Both the position numbers and the translations under genes were made by a program. Below, in pieces: positions 1-10,913 of a stretch of DNA of 64,000 bases; the first letter of the stretch is position 1, and every line of letters starts with the position of its first letter. Origin of the DNA: Leucaena leucocephala. Taxonomy: Eukaryota > Streptophyta > Magnoliopsida > Fabales > Fabaceae. The DNA lies in contig CM073566.1 of assembly GCA_037074615.1 (NCBI GenBank), positions 12,480,001-12,544,000 on the forward strand, read 5' to 3'. Below the pieces are notes generated by a model, which worked only from the letters and a program-made list of their open reading frames with translations, did not search any database and was not told the origin of the DNA.

Positions 1-402
1 TGACTTGGGTGGTGAGTTGACCCTCCATTCTGGAAAAGAGGGAAAGTCCGTGATTATTAGCGAGAACCGCTAGATCAATCACTTAGTAGCCACTATAGAT
101 ACATTTCGCAACATAAGTGGACATGACAGAATCCTTAGCGAAACTACACATGTGAGGTGTGCTTTAGACGATTCTGGAACAATGCAAAAAGTTCCCCGCA
201 TCTACTTTAGATAAGTTAGGAGCACCTGATCCCCTTTACGTCCCCCACACAGATGAATTTCATAACAAAACGGACACTATACCATTCCAACCGAAAGTTC
301 ACTTGGGTAGCGAGCTTACACTCTCTTCTGGAACAGAGCGGAAGCTGGTGATTATTAGCGAGAACCACTAGATCAATCATTTAGTAACCCATACAGATAA
401 AT

Positions 403-419
403 TTCGCAACATAAGCGGG
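403..419 (+). other. CENP-B-box-like motif with wrong spacing (once per unit)
   Basis: The second half of monomer e contains ttcgcaacataagcggg. The mammalian CENP-B box is TTCG, four bases, A, two bases, CGGG; here TTCG, four bases and A are present, but four bases separate the A from CGGG. The motif recurs in monomer e throughout, as ataagcggg or ataggcggg. Resemblance may be chance, and the spacing would not be expected to bind CENP-B itself. Confidence 0.25.
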
Positions 420-433
420 CATTACAGAATATT

Positions 434-441
434 TATAAAAA
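434..441 (+). promoter_or_regulatory. TATA-box-like sequence at end of monomer e (once per unit)
   Basis: The string tataaaaa lies 21 bp before each unit start. In the copies before units 16-23 and 25 it reads tataaaag (for example 22815-22822), a full match to the TATA-box consensus. It could position a transcript of the satellite starting in monomer a, but AT-rich strings of this kind arise by chance and no other core element is evident. Confidence 0.2.
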
Positions 442-454
442 GTACAAATGTGGG

Positions 455-755
455 GTGACTTTTCATTCAATTATGGTAGAGTGTAAAAGGTTCGCCACAT
501 CTAACCTAAACAAGGTGAGAACACTTGATCCCCTTTACATCACCCTTACGGATGAAATTCCCCACAAAAGGGGCACCATACGATTCCCACTAGAAGTACA
601 CTTGGTTAGTGAGTTTACACTCCCTTCTGCAACAGAGTTAAAGGTCGTGATTACTAGCAAGAAAGACTGGATGAATCATTTAGCAACCCATCTGCAGATA
701 AATTTCATAACACAAGTGGGCATTACAGGATCCTTCGTAAACCGACAAACGTGTG
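455..755. repeat. Monomer a (type copy, unit 1)
   Basis: First of five monomer types, about 301 bp. It opens with gtgacttttcattcaa and has two halves, 455-608 and 609-755, each beginning with a gtgag/gtgac-like motif. It is most like monomers b and c, sharing the cttgatcccctttac core (here ending acatcaccc instead of acgtcaccc). It carries a chance reading frame of 110 codons with a GTG start that runs 32 bp into monomer b. Block-specific variants are concentrated here: aaaagg or aaaatggg near 568, and gtgggcatt or gtggccatt near 716. A near-consensus TATA-like stretch lies 21 bp upstream. Confidence 0.93.
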
Positions 756-1053
756 GTGAGTTTTCATTCAATTATGGTACAGTCTAAACGATTCGCCACG
801 TTTAACTTAACAAGTTGGGAACACTTGATCCCCTTTACGTCACCCTTACGGATGAATTTCACAACAAAAAGGGCACCATACAATTCCCCCTACAAGCTCA
901 CCTGGGTAGTGAGTTTACGCTCCATCCTGTAACAGAGTGAAAGGTCGTGATTCTTAGCCAGGACCACTATATGGATCTTTTAGTAACCCATGTGGATAAA
1001 TTTCCCGAGATAAGTGGGCATTACAGAATCCTTATTAAAAGTACAGACGTGTG
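756..1053. repeat. Monomer b (type copy, unit 1)
   Basis: Second monomer type, 298 bp. It begins gtgagttttcattcaatt and has halves 756-908 and 909-1053. The two halves still align to each other: gatcccctttacgtcaccc followed by ggatgaatttc in the first half corresponds to ggatcttttagtaaccc followed by ggataaatttc in the second. Useful markers are catcctgtaac or catcccgtaac near 920, a CG/TG site, and ggataaattt or ggataagttt near 995, which tracks a three-unit periodicity late in the array. Confidence 0.93.
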
Positions 1054-1351
1054 GTGAGTTTTCATTCAATTACGGTGGAGTGTAGACTTTTTGCCACATA
1101 TAACTTAAACAAGCTAGGAACACCTGATCCCCTTTACGTCACCCATACGGATGAATTTCACAACAACGTGGGCATTTTACAATTCCCACTCAAAGTTAAC
1201 TTGGGTGGTGGGATTACACTCCATTCTGGAACAGAGCGAGAGTTCATGATTATTAGCGCGAACCACTGGATCAATCATTGAGCAACCATATAGATAAATT
1301 CCACAACGCAAGTAGACATTGCAGTATCCATAGTGAAAGCACAAATGCGTC
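1054..1351. repeat. Monomer c (type copy, unit 1)
   Basis: Third monomer type, 298 bp, with halves 1054-1207 and 1208-1351. It begins gtgagttttcattcaatt but reads acggtgga where monomer b reads atggtaca. A 76-codon frame beginning at a GTG just upstream is a by-product of the repeat and usually ends at tgag after caatcat or caatcact. Markers are aagctagg, aaggtagg or aagcgagg near 1113, ttttacaat or ttttccaat near 1175, and attattagc, attattcgc or attatccgc near 1250. Confidence 0.93.
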
Positions 1352-1651
1352 GTGAGTTTTTGTTCAATTTTGGAACAGTGTAAATAGCCCGCCATATTTA
1401 CCTCAAACAAGTTTAGAACCCTTGGTCCCCTTCACGTCGCCTATACAGATGACTTTCGCAGCAAAATAGGAATTTTACACTTCCCACTGAGGGTTGACTT
1501 GGTTGGGTGAGTTGACCCTCCGTTCTGGAAAAGAGGGAAAGTCCGTGATTATTAGCGAGAACCGCTAGATCAATCACTTAGTAGCCACTATAGATACATT
1601 TCGCAACATAAGTGGACATGACAGAATCCTTAGCGAAACTACACATGTGAG
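1352..1651. repeat. Monomer d (type copy, unit 1, with one extra base)
   Basis: Fourth monomer type, normally 299 bp and 300 bp here because of one extra base near 1500 (ggttgggtg instead of gggtggtg). Its halves are 1352-1506 and 1507-1651. It begins gtgagtttttgttcaatt and departs from the other monomers at the shared core, reading cttggtccccttcacgtcg instead of cttgatcccctttacgtc. Its second half holds the 30-bp deletion in unit 10. The spelling gaaaggacaaatg with cagtttaaat marks a subset of units: 6, 27, 28, 29, 32, 33, 35 and 36. Confidence 0.92.
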
Positions 1652-1949
1652 GTGTGCTTTAGACGATTCTGGAACAATGCAAAAAGTTCCCCGCATCTAC
1701 TTTAGATAAGTTAGGAGCACCTGATCCCCTTTACGTCCCCCACACAGATGAATTTCATAACAAAACGGACACTATACCATTCCAACCGAAAGTTCACTTG
1801 GGTAGCGAGCTTACACTCTCTTCTGGAACAGAGCGGAAGCTGGTGATTATTAGCGAGAACCACTAGATCAATCATTTAGTAACCCATACAGATAAATTTC
1901 GCAACATAAGCGGGCATTACAGAATATTTATAAAAAGTACAAATGTGGG
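1652..1949. repeat. Monomer e (type copy, unit 1)
   Basis: Fifth and apparently most diverged monomer, 298 bp, with halves 1652-1804 and 1805-1949. It begins gtgtgctttagacgattc and contains cctgatcccctttacgtcc followed by a C-rich stretch. Two forms exist. One reads cccccacacag with ataagcggg and occurs in types A and D-F. The other reads cccccccacag with ataggcggg and occurs in types B and C. Hybrid copies of the two occur at block junctions. The end of this monomer carries a TATA-like stretch and a sequence resembling a CENP-B box with spacing two bases too long. Confidence 0.92.
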
Positions 1950-3443
1950 GTGACTTTTCATTCAATTATGGTAGAGTGTAAAAGGTTCGCCACATCTAAC
2001 CTAAACAAGGTGAGAACACTTGATCCCCTTTACATCACCCTTACGGATGAAATTCCCCACAAAAGGGGCACCATACGATTCCCACTAGAAGTACACTTGG
2101 TTAGTGAGTTTACACTCCCTTCTGCAAGAGAGTTAAAGGTCGTGATTACCAGCGAGAAAGACTGGATGAATCATTTAGCAACCCATCTGCAGATAAATTT
2201 CATAACACAAGTGGGCATTACAGGATCCTTCGTAAACCGACAAACGTGTGGTGAGTTTTCATTCAATTATGGTACAGTCTAAACGATTCGCCACGTTTAA
2301 CTTAACAAGTTGGGAACACTTGATCCCCTTTACGTCACCCTTACGGATGAATTTCACAACAAAAAGGGCACCATACAATTCCCCCTACAAGCTCACCTGG
2401 GTAGTGAGTTTACGCTCCATCCTGTAACAGAGTGAAAGGTCGTGATTCTTAGCCAGGACCACTATATGGATCTTTTAGTAACCCATGTGGATAAATTTCC
2501 CGAGATAAGTGGGCATTACAGAATCCTTATTAAAAGTACAGACGTGTGGTGAGTTTTCATTCAATTACGGTGGAGTGTAGACGGTTCGCCACATATAACT
2601 TAAACAAGGTAGGAACACCTGATCCCCTTTACGTCACCCATACGGATGAATTTCACAACAACGTGGGCATTTTACAATTCCCACTCAAAGTTAACTTGGG
2701 TGGTGAGCTTACACTCCATTCTGGAACAGAGCGAGAGTTCATGATTATTAGCGCGAACCACTGGATCAATCATTGAGCAACCATATAGATAAATTCCACA
2801 ACGCAAGTAGACATTACAGTATCCACAGTGAAAGTACAAATGCGTCGTGAGTTTTTGTTCAATTTTGGAACAGTGTAAATAGCCCGCCACATTTACCTCA
2901 AACAAGTTTAGAACCCTTGGTCCCCTTCACGTCGCCTATACAGATGACTTTCGCAGCAAAATAGGAATTTTACACTTCCCACTGAGGGTTGACTTGGGTG
3001 GTGAGTTGACCCTCCGTTCTGGAAAAGAGGGAAAGTCCGTGATTATTAGCGAGAACCGCTAGATCAATCACTTAGTAGCCACTATAGATACATTTCGCAA
3101 CATAAGTGGACATGACAGAATCCTTAGCGAAACTACACATGTGAGGTGTGCTTTAGACGATTCTGGAACAATGCAAAAAGTTCCCCGCATCTACTTTAGA
3201 TAAGTTAGGAGCACCTGATCCCCTTTACGTCCCCCACACAGATGAATTTCATAACAAAACGAACACTATACCATTCCAACCGAAAGTTCACTTGGGTAGC
3301 GAGCTTACACTCTCTTCTGGAACAGAGCGGAAGCTGGTGATTATTAGCGAGAACCACTAGATCAATCATTTAGTAACCCATACAGATAAATTTCGCAACA
3401 TAAGCGGGCATTACAGAATATTTATAAAAAGTACAAATGTGGG
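1950..3443. repeat. HOR unit 2 (type A)
   Basis: Type A. Private ctgcaagagagtt near 2123. Monomer c reads gacggttcgcc and aaggtagg, and cattacagtatccacag near 2812, as in unit 3. Monomer e has a private aaacgaacact near 3256. Confidence 0.95.
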
Positions 3444-4937
3444 GTGACTTTTCATTCAATTATGGTAGAGTGTAAAAGGTTCGCCACATCTAACCTAAAC
3501 AAGGTGAGAACACTTGATCCCCTTTACATCACCCTTACGGATGAAATTCCCCACAAAAGGGGCACCATACGATTCCCACTAGAAGTACACTTGGTTAGTG
3601 AGTTTACACTCCCTTCTGCAACAGAGTTAAAGGTCGTGATTACTAGCAAGAAAGACTGGATGAATCATTTAGCAACCCATCTGCAGATAAATTTCATAAC
3701 ACAAGTGGGCATTACAGGATCCTTCGTAAACCGACAAACGTGTGGTGAGTTTTCATTCAATTATGGTACAGTCTAAACGATTCGCCACGTTTAACTTAAC
3801 AAGTTGGGAACACTTGATCCCCTTTACGTCACCCTTACGGATGAATTTCACAACAAAAAGGGCACCATACAATTCCCCCTACAAGCTCACCTGGGTAGTG
3901 AGTTTACGCTCCATCCTGTAACAGAGTGAAAGGTCGTGATTCTTAGCCAGGACCACTATATGGATCTTTTAGTAACCCATGTGGATAAATTTCCCGAGAT
4001 AAGTGGGCATTACAGAATCCTTATTAAAAGTACAGACGTGTGGTGAGTTTTCATTCAATTACGGTGGAGTGTAGACGGTTCGCCACATATAACTTAAACA
4101 AGGTAGGAACACCTGATCCCCTTTACGTCACCCATACGGATGAATTTCACAACAACGTGGGCATTTTACAATTCCCACTCAAAGTTAACTTGGGTGGTGG
4201 GATTACACTCCATTCTGGAACAGAGCGAGAGTTCATGATTATTAGCGCGAACCACTGGATCAATCATTGAGCAACCATATAGATAAATTCCACAACGCAA
4301 GTAGACATTACAGTATCCACAGTGAAAGTACAAATGCGTCGTGAGTTTTTGTTCAATTTTGGAACAGTGTAAATAGCCCGCCACATTTACCTCAAACAAG
4401 TTTAGAACCCTTGGTCCCCTTCACGTCGCCTATACAGATGACTTTCGTAGCAAAATAGGAATTTTACACTTCCCACTGAGGGTTGACTTGGGTGGTGAGT
4501 TGACCCTCCGTTCTGGAAAAGAGGGAAAGTCCGTGATTATTAGCGAGAACCGCTAGATCAATCACTTAGTAGCCACTATAGATACATTTCGCAACATAAG
4601 TGGACATGACAGAATCCTTAGCGAAACTACACATGTGAGGTGTGCTTTAGACGATTCTGGAACAATGCAAAAAGTTCCCCGCATCTACTTTAGATAAGTT
4701 AGGAGCACCTGATCCCCTTTACGTCCCCCACACAGATGAATTTCATAACAAAACGGACACTATACCATTCCAACCGAAAGTTCACTTGGGTAGCGAGCTT
4801 ACACTCTCTTCTGGAACAGAGCGGAAGCTGGTAATTATTAGCGAGAACCACTAGATCAATCATTTAGTAACCCATACAGATAAATTTCGTAACATAAGCG
4901 GGCATTACAGAATATTTATAAAAAGTACAAATGTGGG
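3444..4937. repeat. HOR unit 3 (type A)
   Basis: Type A. Monomer a matches unit 1 (actagcaagaaag near 3643), while monomer c matches unit 2 (aaggtagg) but has ggtgggatt near 4197 like units 1 and 4. Private changes are tttcgtagc near 4445, ctggtaatt near 4828 and ttcgtaacat near 4887. Confidence 0.95.
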
Positions 4938-6431
4938 GTGACTTTTCATTCAATTATGGTAGAGTGTAAAAGGTTCGCCACATCTAACCTAAACAAGGTG
5001 AGAACACTTGATCCCCTTTACATCACCCTTACGGATGAAGTTCCCCACAAAAGGGGCACCATACGATTCCCACTAGAAGTACACTTGGTTAGTGAGTTTA
5101 CACTCCCTTCTGCAACAGAGTTAAAGGTCGTGATTACCAGCAAGAAAGACTGGATGAATCATTTAGCAACCCATCTGCAGATAAATTTCATAACACAAGT
5201 GGGCATTACAGGATCCTTCGTAAACCGACAAACGTGTGGTGAGTTTTCATTCAATTATGGTACAGTCTAAACGATTCGCCACGTTTAACTTAACAAGTTG
5301 GGAACACTTGATCCCCTTTACGTCACCCTTACGGATGAATTTCACAACAAAAAGGGCACCATACAATTCCCCCTACAAGCTCACCTGGGTAGTGAGTTTA
5401 CGCTCCATCCTGTAACAGAGTGAAAGGTCGTGATTCTTAGCCAGGACCACTATATGGATCTTTTAGTAACCCATGTGGATAAATTTCCCGAGATAAGTGG
5501 GCATTACAGAATCCTTATTAAAAGTACAGACGTGTGGTGAGTTTTCATTCAATTACGGTGGAGTGTAGACTTTTTGCCACATATAACTTAAACAAGCTAG
5601 GAACACCTGATCCCCTTTACGTCACCCATACGGATGAATTTCACAACAACGTGGGCATTTTACAATTCCCACTCAAAGTTAACTTGGGTGGTGGGATTAC
5701 ACTCCATTCTGGAACAGAGCGAGAGTCCATGATTATTAGCGCGAGCCACTGGATCAATCATTGAGCAACCATATAGATAAATTCCACAACGCAAGTAGAC
5801 ATTGCAGTATCCATAGTGAAAGTACAAATGCGTCGTGAGTTTTTGTTCAATTTTGGAACAGTGTAAATAGCCCGCCACATTTACCTCAAACAAGTTTAGA
5901 ACCCTTGGTCCCCTTCACGTCGCCTGTACAGATGACTTTCGCAGCAAAATAGGAATTTTACACTTCCCACTGAGGGTTGACTTGGGTGGTGGGTTGACCC
6001 TCCGTTCTGGAAAAGAGGGAAAGTCCGTGATTATTAGCGAGAACCGCTAGATCAATCACTTAGTAGCCACTATAGATACATTTCGCAACATAAGTGGACA
6101 TGACAGAATCCTTAGCGAAACTACACATGTGAGGTGTGCTTTAGACGATTCTGGAACAATGCAAAAAGTTCCCCGCGTCTACTTTAGATAAGTTAGGAGC
6201 ACCTGATCCCCTTTACGTCCCCCCCACAGATGAATTTCATAACAAAACGGACACTATACCATTCCAACCGAAAGTTCACTTGGGTAGCGAGCTTACACTC
6301 TCTTCTGGATCAGAGCGGAAGCTGGTGATTATTTGCGAGAACCACTAGATCAATCATTTAGTAACCCATACAGATAAATTTCGCAACATAGGCGGGCATT
6401 ATAGAATATTTATAAAAAGTACAAATGCGGG
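4938..6431. repeat. HOR unit 4 (type A changing to B)
   Basis: Monomers a to c are type A, and monomer c carries the gactttttgcc and aagctagg pair of unit 1. From monomer d on it changes: gtgggttgacc near 5990, the cccccccac form near 6220, ggatcagagc near 6307, atttgcgag near 6331 and ataggcggg near 6390, all B-like. The A to B switch therefore lies in monomers d and e. Confidence 0.94.
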
Positions 6432-7925
6432 GTGACTTTTCATTCAATTATGGTAGAGTGTAAAAGGTTCGCCACATCTAACCTAAACAAGGTGAGAACA
6501 CTTGATCCCCTTTACATCACCCTTACGGATGAAATTCCCCACAAAATGGGCACCATACGATCCCCACTAGAAGTACACTTGGTTAGTGAGTTTACACTCC
6601 CTTCTGCAACAGAGTTAAAGGTCGTGATTACCAGCGAGAAAGACTGGATTAATCATTTAGCAACCCATCCGCAGATAAATTTCATAACACAAGTGGCCAT
6701 TACAGGATCCTTCGTAAACCGACAAACGTGTGGTGAGTTTTCATTGAATTATGGTACAGTCTAAACGATTCGCCACGTTTAACTTAACAAGTTGGGAACA
6801 CTTGATCCCCTTTACGTCACCCTTACGGATGAATTTCACAACAAAAAGGGCACCATACAATTCCCCCTACAAGCTCACCTGGGTAGTGAGTTTACGCTCC
6901 ATCCCGTAACAGAGTGAAAGGTCGTGATTCTTAGCCAGGACCACTATATGGATCTTTTAGTAACCCATATGGATAAGTTTCCCGAGATAAGTGGGCATTA
7001 CAGAATCCTTATTAAAAGTACAGACGTGTGGTGAGTTTTCATTCAATTACGGTGGAGTGTAGACGGTTCGCCACATATAACTTAAACAAGCTAGGAACAC
7101 CCGATCCCCTTTACGTCACCCATACGGATGAATTTCACAACAACGTGGGCATTTTCCAATTCCCACTCAAAGTTAACTTGGGTGGTGAGCTTACACTGCA
7201 TTCTGGAACAGAGCGAGAGTTCATGATTATTAGCGCGAGCCACTGGATCAATCATTGAGCAACCATATAGATAAATTCCACAACGCAAGTAGACATTGCA
7301 GTATCCATAGTGAAAGTACAAATGCGTCGCGAGTTTTTGTTCAATTTTGGAACAGTGTAAATAGCCCGCCACATTTACCTCAAACAAGTTTAGAACCCTT
7401 GGTCCCCTTCACGTCGCCTATACAGATGACTTTCGCAGCAAAATAGGAATTTTACACTTCCCACTGAGGGTTGACTTGGGTGGTGAGTTGACCCTCCGTT
7501 CTGGAAAAGAGGGAAAGTCCGTGATTATTAGCGAGAACCGCTAGATCAATCACTTAGTAGCCACTATAGATACATTTCGCAACATAAGTGGACATGACAG
7601 AATCCTTAGCGAAACTACACATGTGAGGTGTGCTTTAGACGATTCTGGAACAATGCAAAAAGTTCCCCGCATCTACTTTAGATAAGTTAGGAGCACCTGA
7701 TCCCCTTTACGTCCCCCCCACAGATGAATTTCATAACAAAACGGACACTATACCATTCCAACCGAAAGTTCACTTGGGTAGCGAGCTTACACTCTCTTCT
7801 GGATCAGAGCGGAAGCTGGTGATTATTTGCGAGAACCACTAGATCAATCATTTAGTAACCCATACAGATAAATTTCGCAACATAGGCGGGCATTACAGAA
7901 GATTTATAAAAAGTACAAATGCGGG
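6432..7925. repeat. HOR unit 5 (type B)
   Basis: First full B unit: aaaatgggc, ggattaatc and gtggccatt in monomer a, catcccgtaac and ggataagttt in b, ttttccaat in c. It carries ctgcattctgg near 7196, shared only with units 6 and 24, plus gtcgcgag near 7326 and the atttgcgag and ggatcagag spellings of the preceding monomer e. A private ttgaattatgg occurs near 6744. Confidence 0.95.
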
Positions 7926-9419
7926 GTGACTTTTCATTCAATTATGGTAGAGTGTAAAAGGTTCGCCACATCTAACCTAAACAAGGTGAGAACACTTGAT
8001 CCCCTTTACATCACCCTTACGGATGAAATTCCCCACAAAATGGGCACCATACGATCCCCACTAGAAGTACACTTGGTTAGTCAGTTTACACTCCCTTCTG
8101 CAACAGAGTTAAAGGTCGTGATTACCAGCGAGAAAGACTGGATTAATCATTTAGCAACCCATCCGCAGATAAATTTCATAACACAAGTGGCCATTACAGG
8201 ATCCTTCGTAAACCGACAAACGTGTGGTGAGTTTTCATTCAATTATGGTACAGTCTAAACGATTCGCCACGTTTAACTTAACAAGTTGGGAACACTTGAT
8301 CCCCTTTACGTCACCCTTACGGATGAATTTCACAACAAAAAGGGCACCATACAATTCCCCCTACAAGCTCACCTGGGTAGTGAGTTTACGCTCCATCCCG
8401 TAACAGAGTGAAAGGTCGTGATTCTTAGCCAGGACCACTATATGGATCTTTTAGTAACCCATATGGATAAGTTTCCCGAGATAAGTGGGCATTACAGAAT
8501 CCTTATTAAAAGTACAGACGTGTGGTGAGTTTTCATTCAATTACGGTGGAGTGTAGACGGTTTGCCACATATAACTTAAACAAGCTAGGAACACCCGATC
8601 CCCTTTACGTCACCCATACGGATGAATTTCACAACAACGTGGGCATTTTCCAATTCCCACTCAAAGTTAACTTGGGTGGTGAGCTTACACTGCATTCTGG
8701 AACAGAGCGAGAGTTCATGATTATTAGCGCGAGCCACTGGATCAATCATTGAGCAACCATATAGATAAATTCCACAACGCAAGTAGACATTGCAGTATCC
8801 ATATGGAAAGGACAAATGCGTCGTGAGTTTTTGTTCAATTTTGGAACAGTTTAAATAGCCCGCCACATTTACCTCAAACAAGTTTAGAACCCTTGGTCCC
8901 CTTCACGTCGCCTATACAGATGACTTTCGCAGCAAAATAGGAATTTTACACTTCCCACTGAGGGTTGACTTGGGTGGTGAGTTGACCCTCCGTTCTGGAA
9001 AAGAGGGAAAGTCCATGATTATTAGCGAGAACCGCTAGATCAATCACTTAGTAGCCACTATAGATACATTTCGCAACATAAGTGGACATGACAGAATCCT
9101 TAGCGAAACTACACATGTGAGGTGTGCTTTAGACGATTCTGGAACAATGCAAAAAGTTCCCCGCATCTACTTTAGATAAGTTAGGAGCACCTGATCCCCT
9201 TTACGTCCCCCCCACAGATGAATTTCATAACAAAACGGACACTATACCATTCCAACCGAAAGTTCACTTGGGTAGCGAGCTTACACTCTCTTCTGGAACA
9301 GAGCGGAAGCTGGTGATTATTAGCGAGAACCACTAGATCAATCATTTAGTAACCCATACAGATAAATTTCGCAACATAGGCGGGCATTACAGAATATTTA
9401 TAAAAAGTACAAATGCGGG
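7926..9419. repeat. HOR unit 6 (type B)
   Basis: Type B with a private tagtcagttt near 8079, gacggtttgcc near 8558 (a CG to TG change), and ctgcattctgg near 8691. Monomer d has the gaaaggacaaatg and cagtttaaat form otherwise seen only beyond 40 kb, and a private ccatatggaaagg near 8799. Confidence 0.95.
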
Positions 9420-10913
9420 GTGACTTTTCATTCAATTATGGTAGAGTGTAAAAGGTTCGCCACATCTAACCTAAACAAGGTGAGAACACTTGATCCCCTT
9501 TACATCACCCTTACGGATGAAATTCCCCACAAAATGGGCACCATACGATCCCCACTAGAAGTACACTTGGTTAGTGAGTTTACACTCCCTTCTGCAACAG
9601 AGTTAAAGGTCGTGATTACCAGCGAGGAAGACTGGATTAATCATTTAGCAACCCATCCGCAGATAAATTTCATAACACAAGTGGCCATTACAGGATCCTT
9701 CGTAAACCGACAAACGTGTGGTGAGTTTTCATTCAATTATGGTACAGTCTAAACGATTCGCCACGTTTAACTTAACAAGTTGGGAACACTTGATCCCCTT
9801 TACGTCACCCTTACGGATGAATTTCACAACAAAAAGGGCACCATACAATTCCCCCTACAAGCTCACCTGGGTAGTGAGTTTACGCTCCATCCTGTAACAG
9901 AGTGAAAGGTCGTGATTCTTAGCCAGGACCACTATATGGATCTTTTAGTAACCCATATGGATAAGTTTCCCGAGATAAGTGGGCATTACAGAATCCTTAT
10001 TAAAAGTACAGACGTGTGGTGAGTTTTCATTCAATTACGGTGGAGTGAAGACGGTTCGCCACATATAACTTAAACAAGCTAGGAACACCCGATCCCCTTT
10101 ACGTCACCCATACGGATGAATTTCACAACAACATGGGCATTTTCCAATTCCCACTCAAAGTTAACTTGGGTGGTGAGCTTACACTCCATTCTGGAACAGA
10201 GCGAGAGTTCATGATTATTAGCGCGAGCCACTGGATCAATCATTGAGCAACCATATAGATAAATTCCACAACGCAAGTAGACATTGCAGTATCCATAGTG
10301 AAAGTACAAATGCGTCGTGAGTTTTTGTTCAATTTTGGAACAGTGTAAATAGCCCGCCACATTTACCTCAAACAAGTTTAGAACCCTTGGTCCCCTTCAC
10401 GTCGCCTATACAGATGACTTTCGCAGCAAAATAGGAATTTTACACTTCCCACTGAGGGTTGACTTGGGTGGTGGGTTGACCCTCCGTTCTGGAAAAGAGG
10501 GAAAGTCCGTGATTATTAGCGAGAACCGCTAGATCAATCACTTAGTAGCCACTATAGATACATTTCGCAACATAAGTGGACATGACAGAATCCTTAGCGA
10601 AACTACAAATGTGAGGTGTGCTTTAGACGATTCTGGAACAATGCAAAAAGTTCCCCGCATCTACTTTAGATAAGTTAGGAGCACCTGATCCCCTTTACGT
10701 CCCCCCCACAGATGAATTTCATAACAAAACGGACACTATACCATTCCAACCGAAAGTTCACTTGGGTAGCGAGCTTACACTCTCTTCTGGAACAGAGCGG
10801 AAGCTGGTGATTATTAGCGAGAACCACTAGATCAATCATTTAGTAACCCATACAGATAAATTTCGCAACATAGGCGGGCATTACAGAATATTTATAAAAA
10901 GTACAAATGCGGG
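9420..10913. repeat. HOR unit 7 (type B)
   Basis: Type B, but with gaggaagactggatt near 9624, a spelling typical of types C and D. Private changes are gtgaagacgg near 10047, which removes a stop codon seen in other copies, and aacatgggc near 10130. Monomer e reads actacaaatgtg near 10602, the form later fixed in type D. Confidence 0.95.

Larger units (their letters stand above)
1..454. repeat. Partial HOR unit at left edge (end of d, all of e)
   Basis: Bases 1-156 are the end of monomer d and 157-454 a full monomer e of type A (ataagcggg near 411). The array is already in progress at base 1. Monomer d here reads ctccattctgg near 22, where nearly every other copy reads ctccgttctgg, another CG to CA difference. 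Confidence 0.95.
455..1949. repeat. HOR unit 1 (type A, 1,495 bp)
   Basis: Type A unit with aaaagg in monomer a and agcaagaaagactgg near 656. Monomer c reads gactttttgcc near 1085 and aagctagg, a combination found again only in unit 4. Monomer d has one extra base near 1500 and a private gccatattta near 1391. Confidence 0.95.

Noticed and set aside
484..494. Pol III B-box-like ggttcgccac in monomers a and c
   Set aside because: It starts like a B box but lacks the A and the following residues of the consensus, and I found no A box at proper spacing or T-run terminator.
455..787. Recurring 110-codon forward frame in monomer a (once per unit)
   Set aside because: It needs a GTG start, spans a monomer boundary, has no recognisable domain, is broken by a one-base insertion in five consecutive units, and most differences between copies change the amino acid. 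Homogenisation keeps any frame open in an array, so recurrence is not evidence of coding.
1051..1281. Recurring 76-codon forward frame in monomer c
   Set aside because: It is the same kind of repeat by-product. Its protein resembles the monomer a frame only because the monomers are related DNA; it has a GTG start and no domain, and unit 7 and units 41-42 lack it.
1177..1410. Reverse-strand frame of 77-101 codons across monomers c and d, with several cysteines
   Set aside because: It overlaps the forward frame, varies in length with single-base changes, is lost in units 17-18 through a one-base deletion, and the cysteine pattern fits no domain I know.
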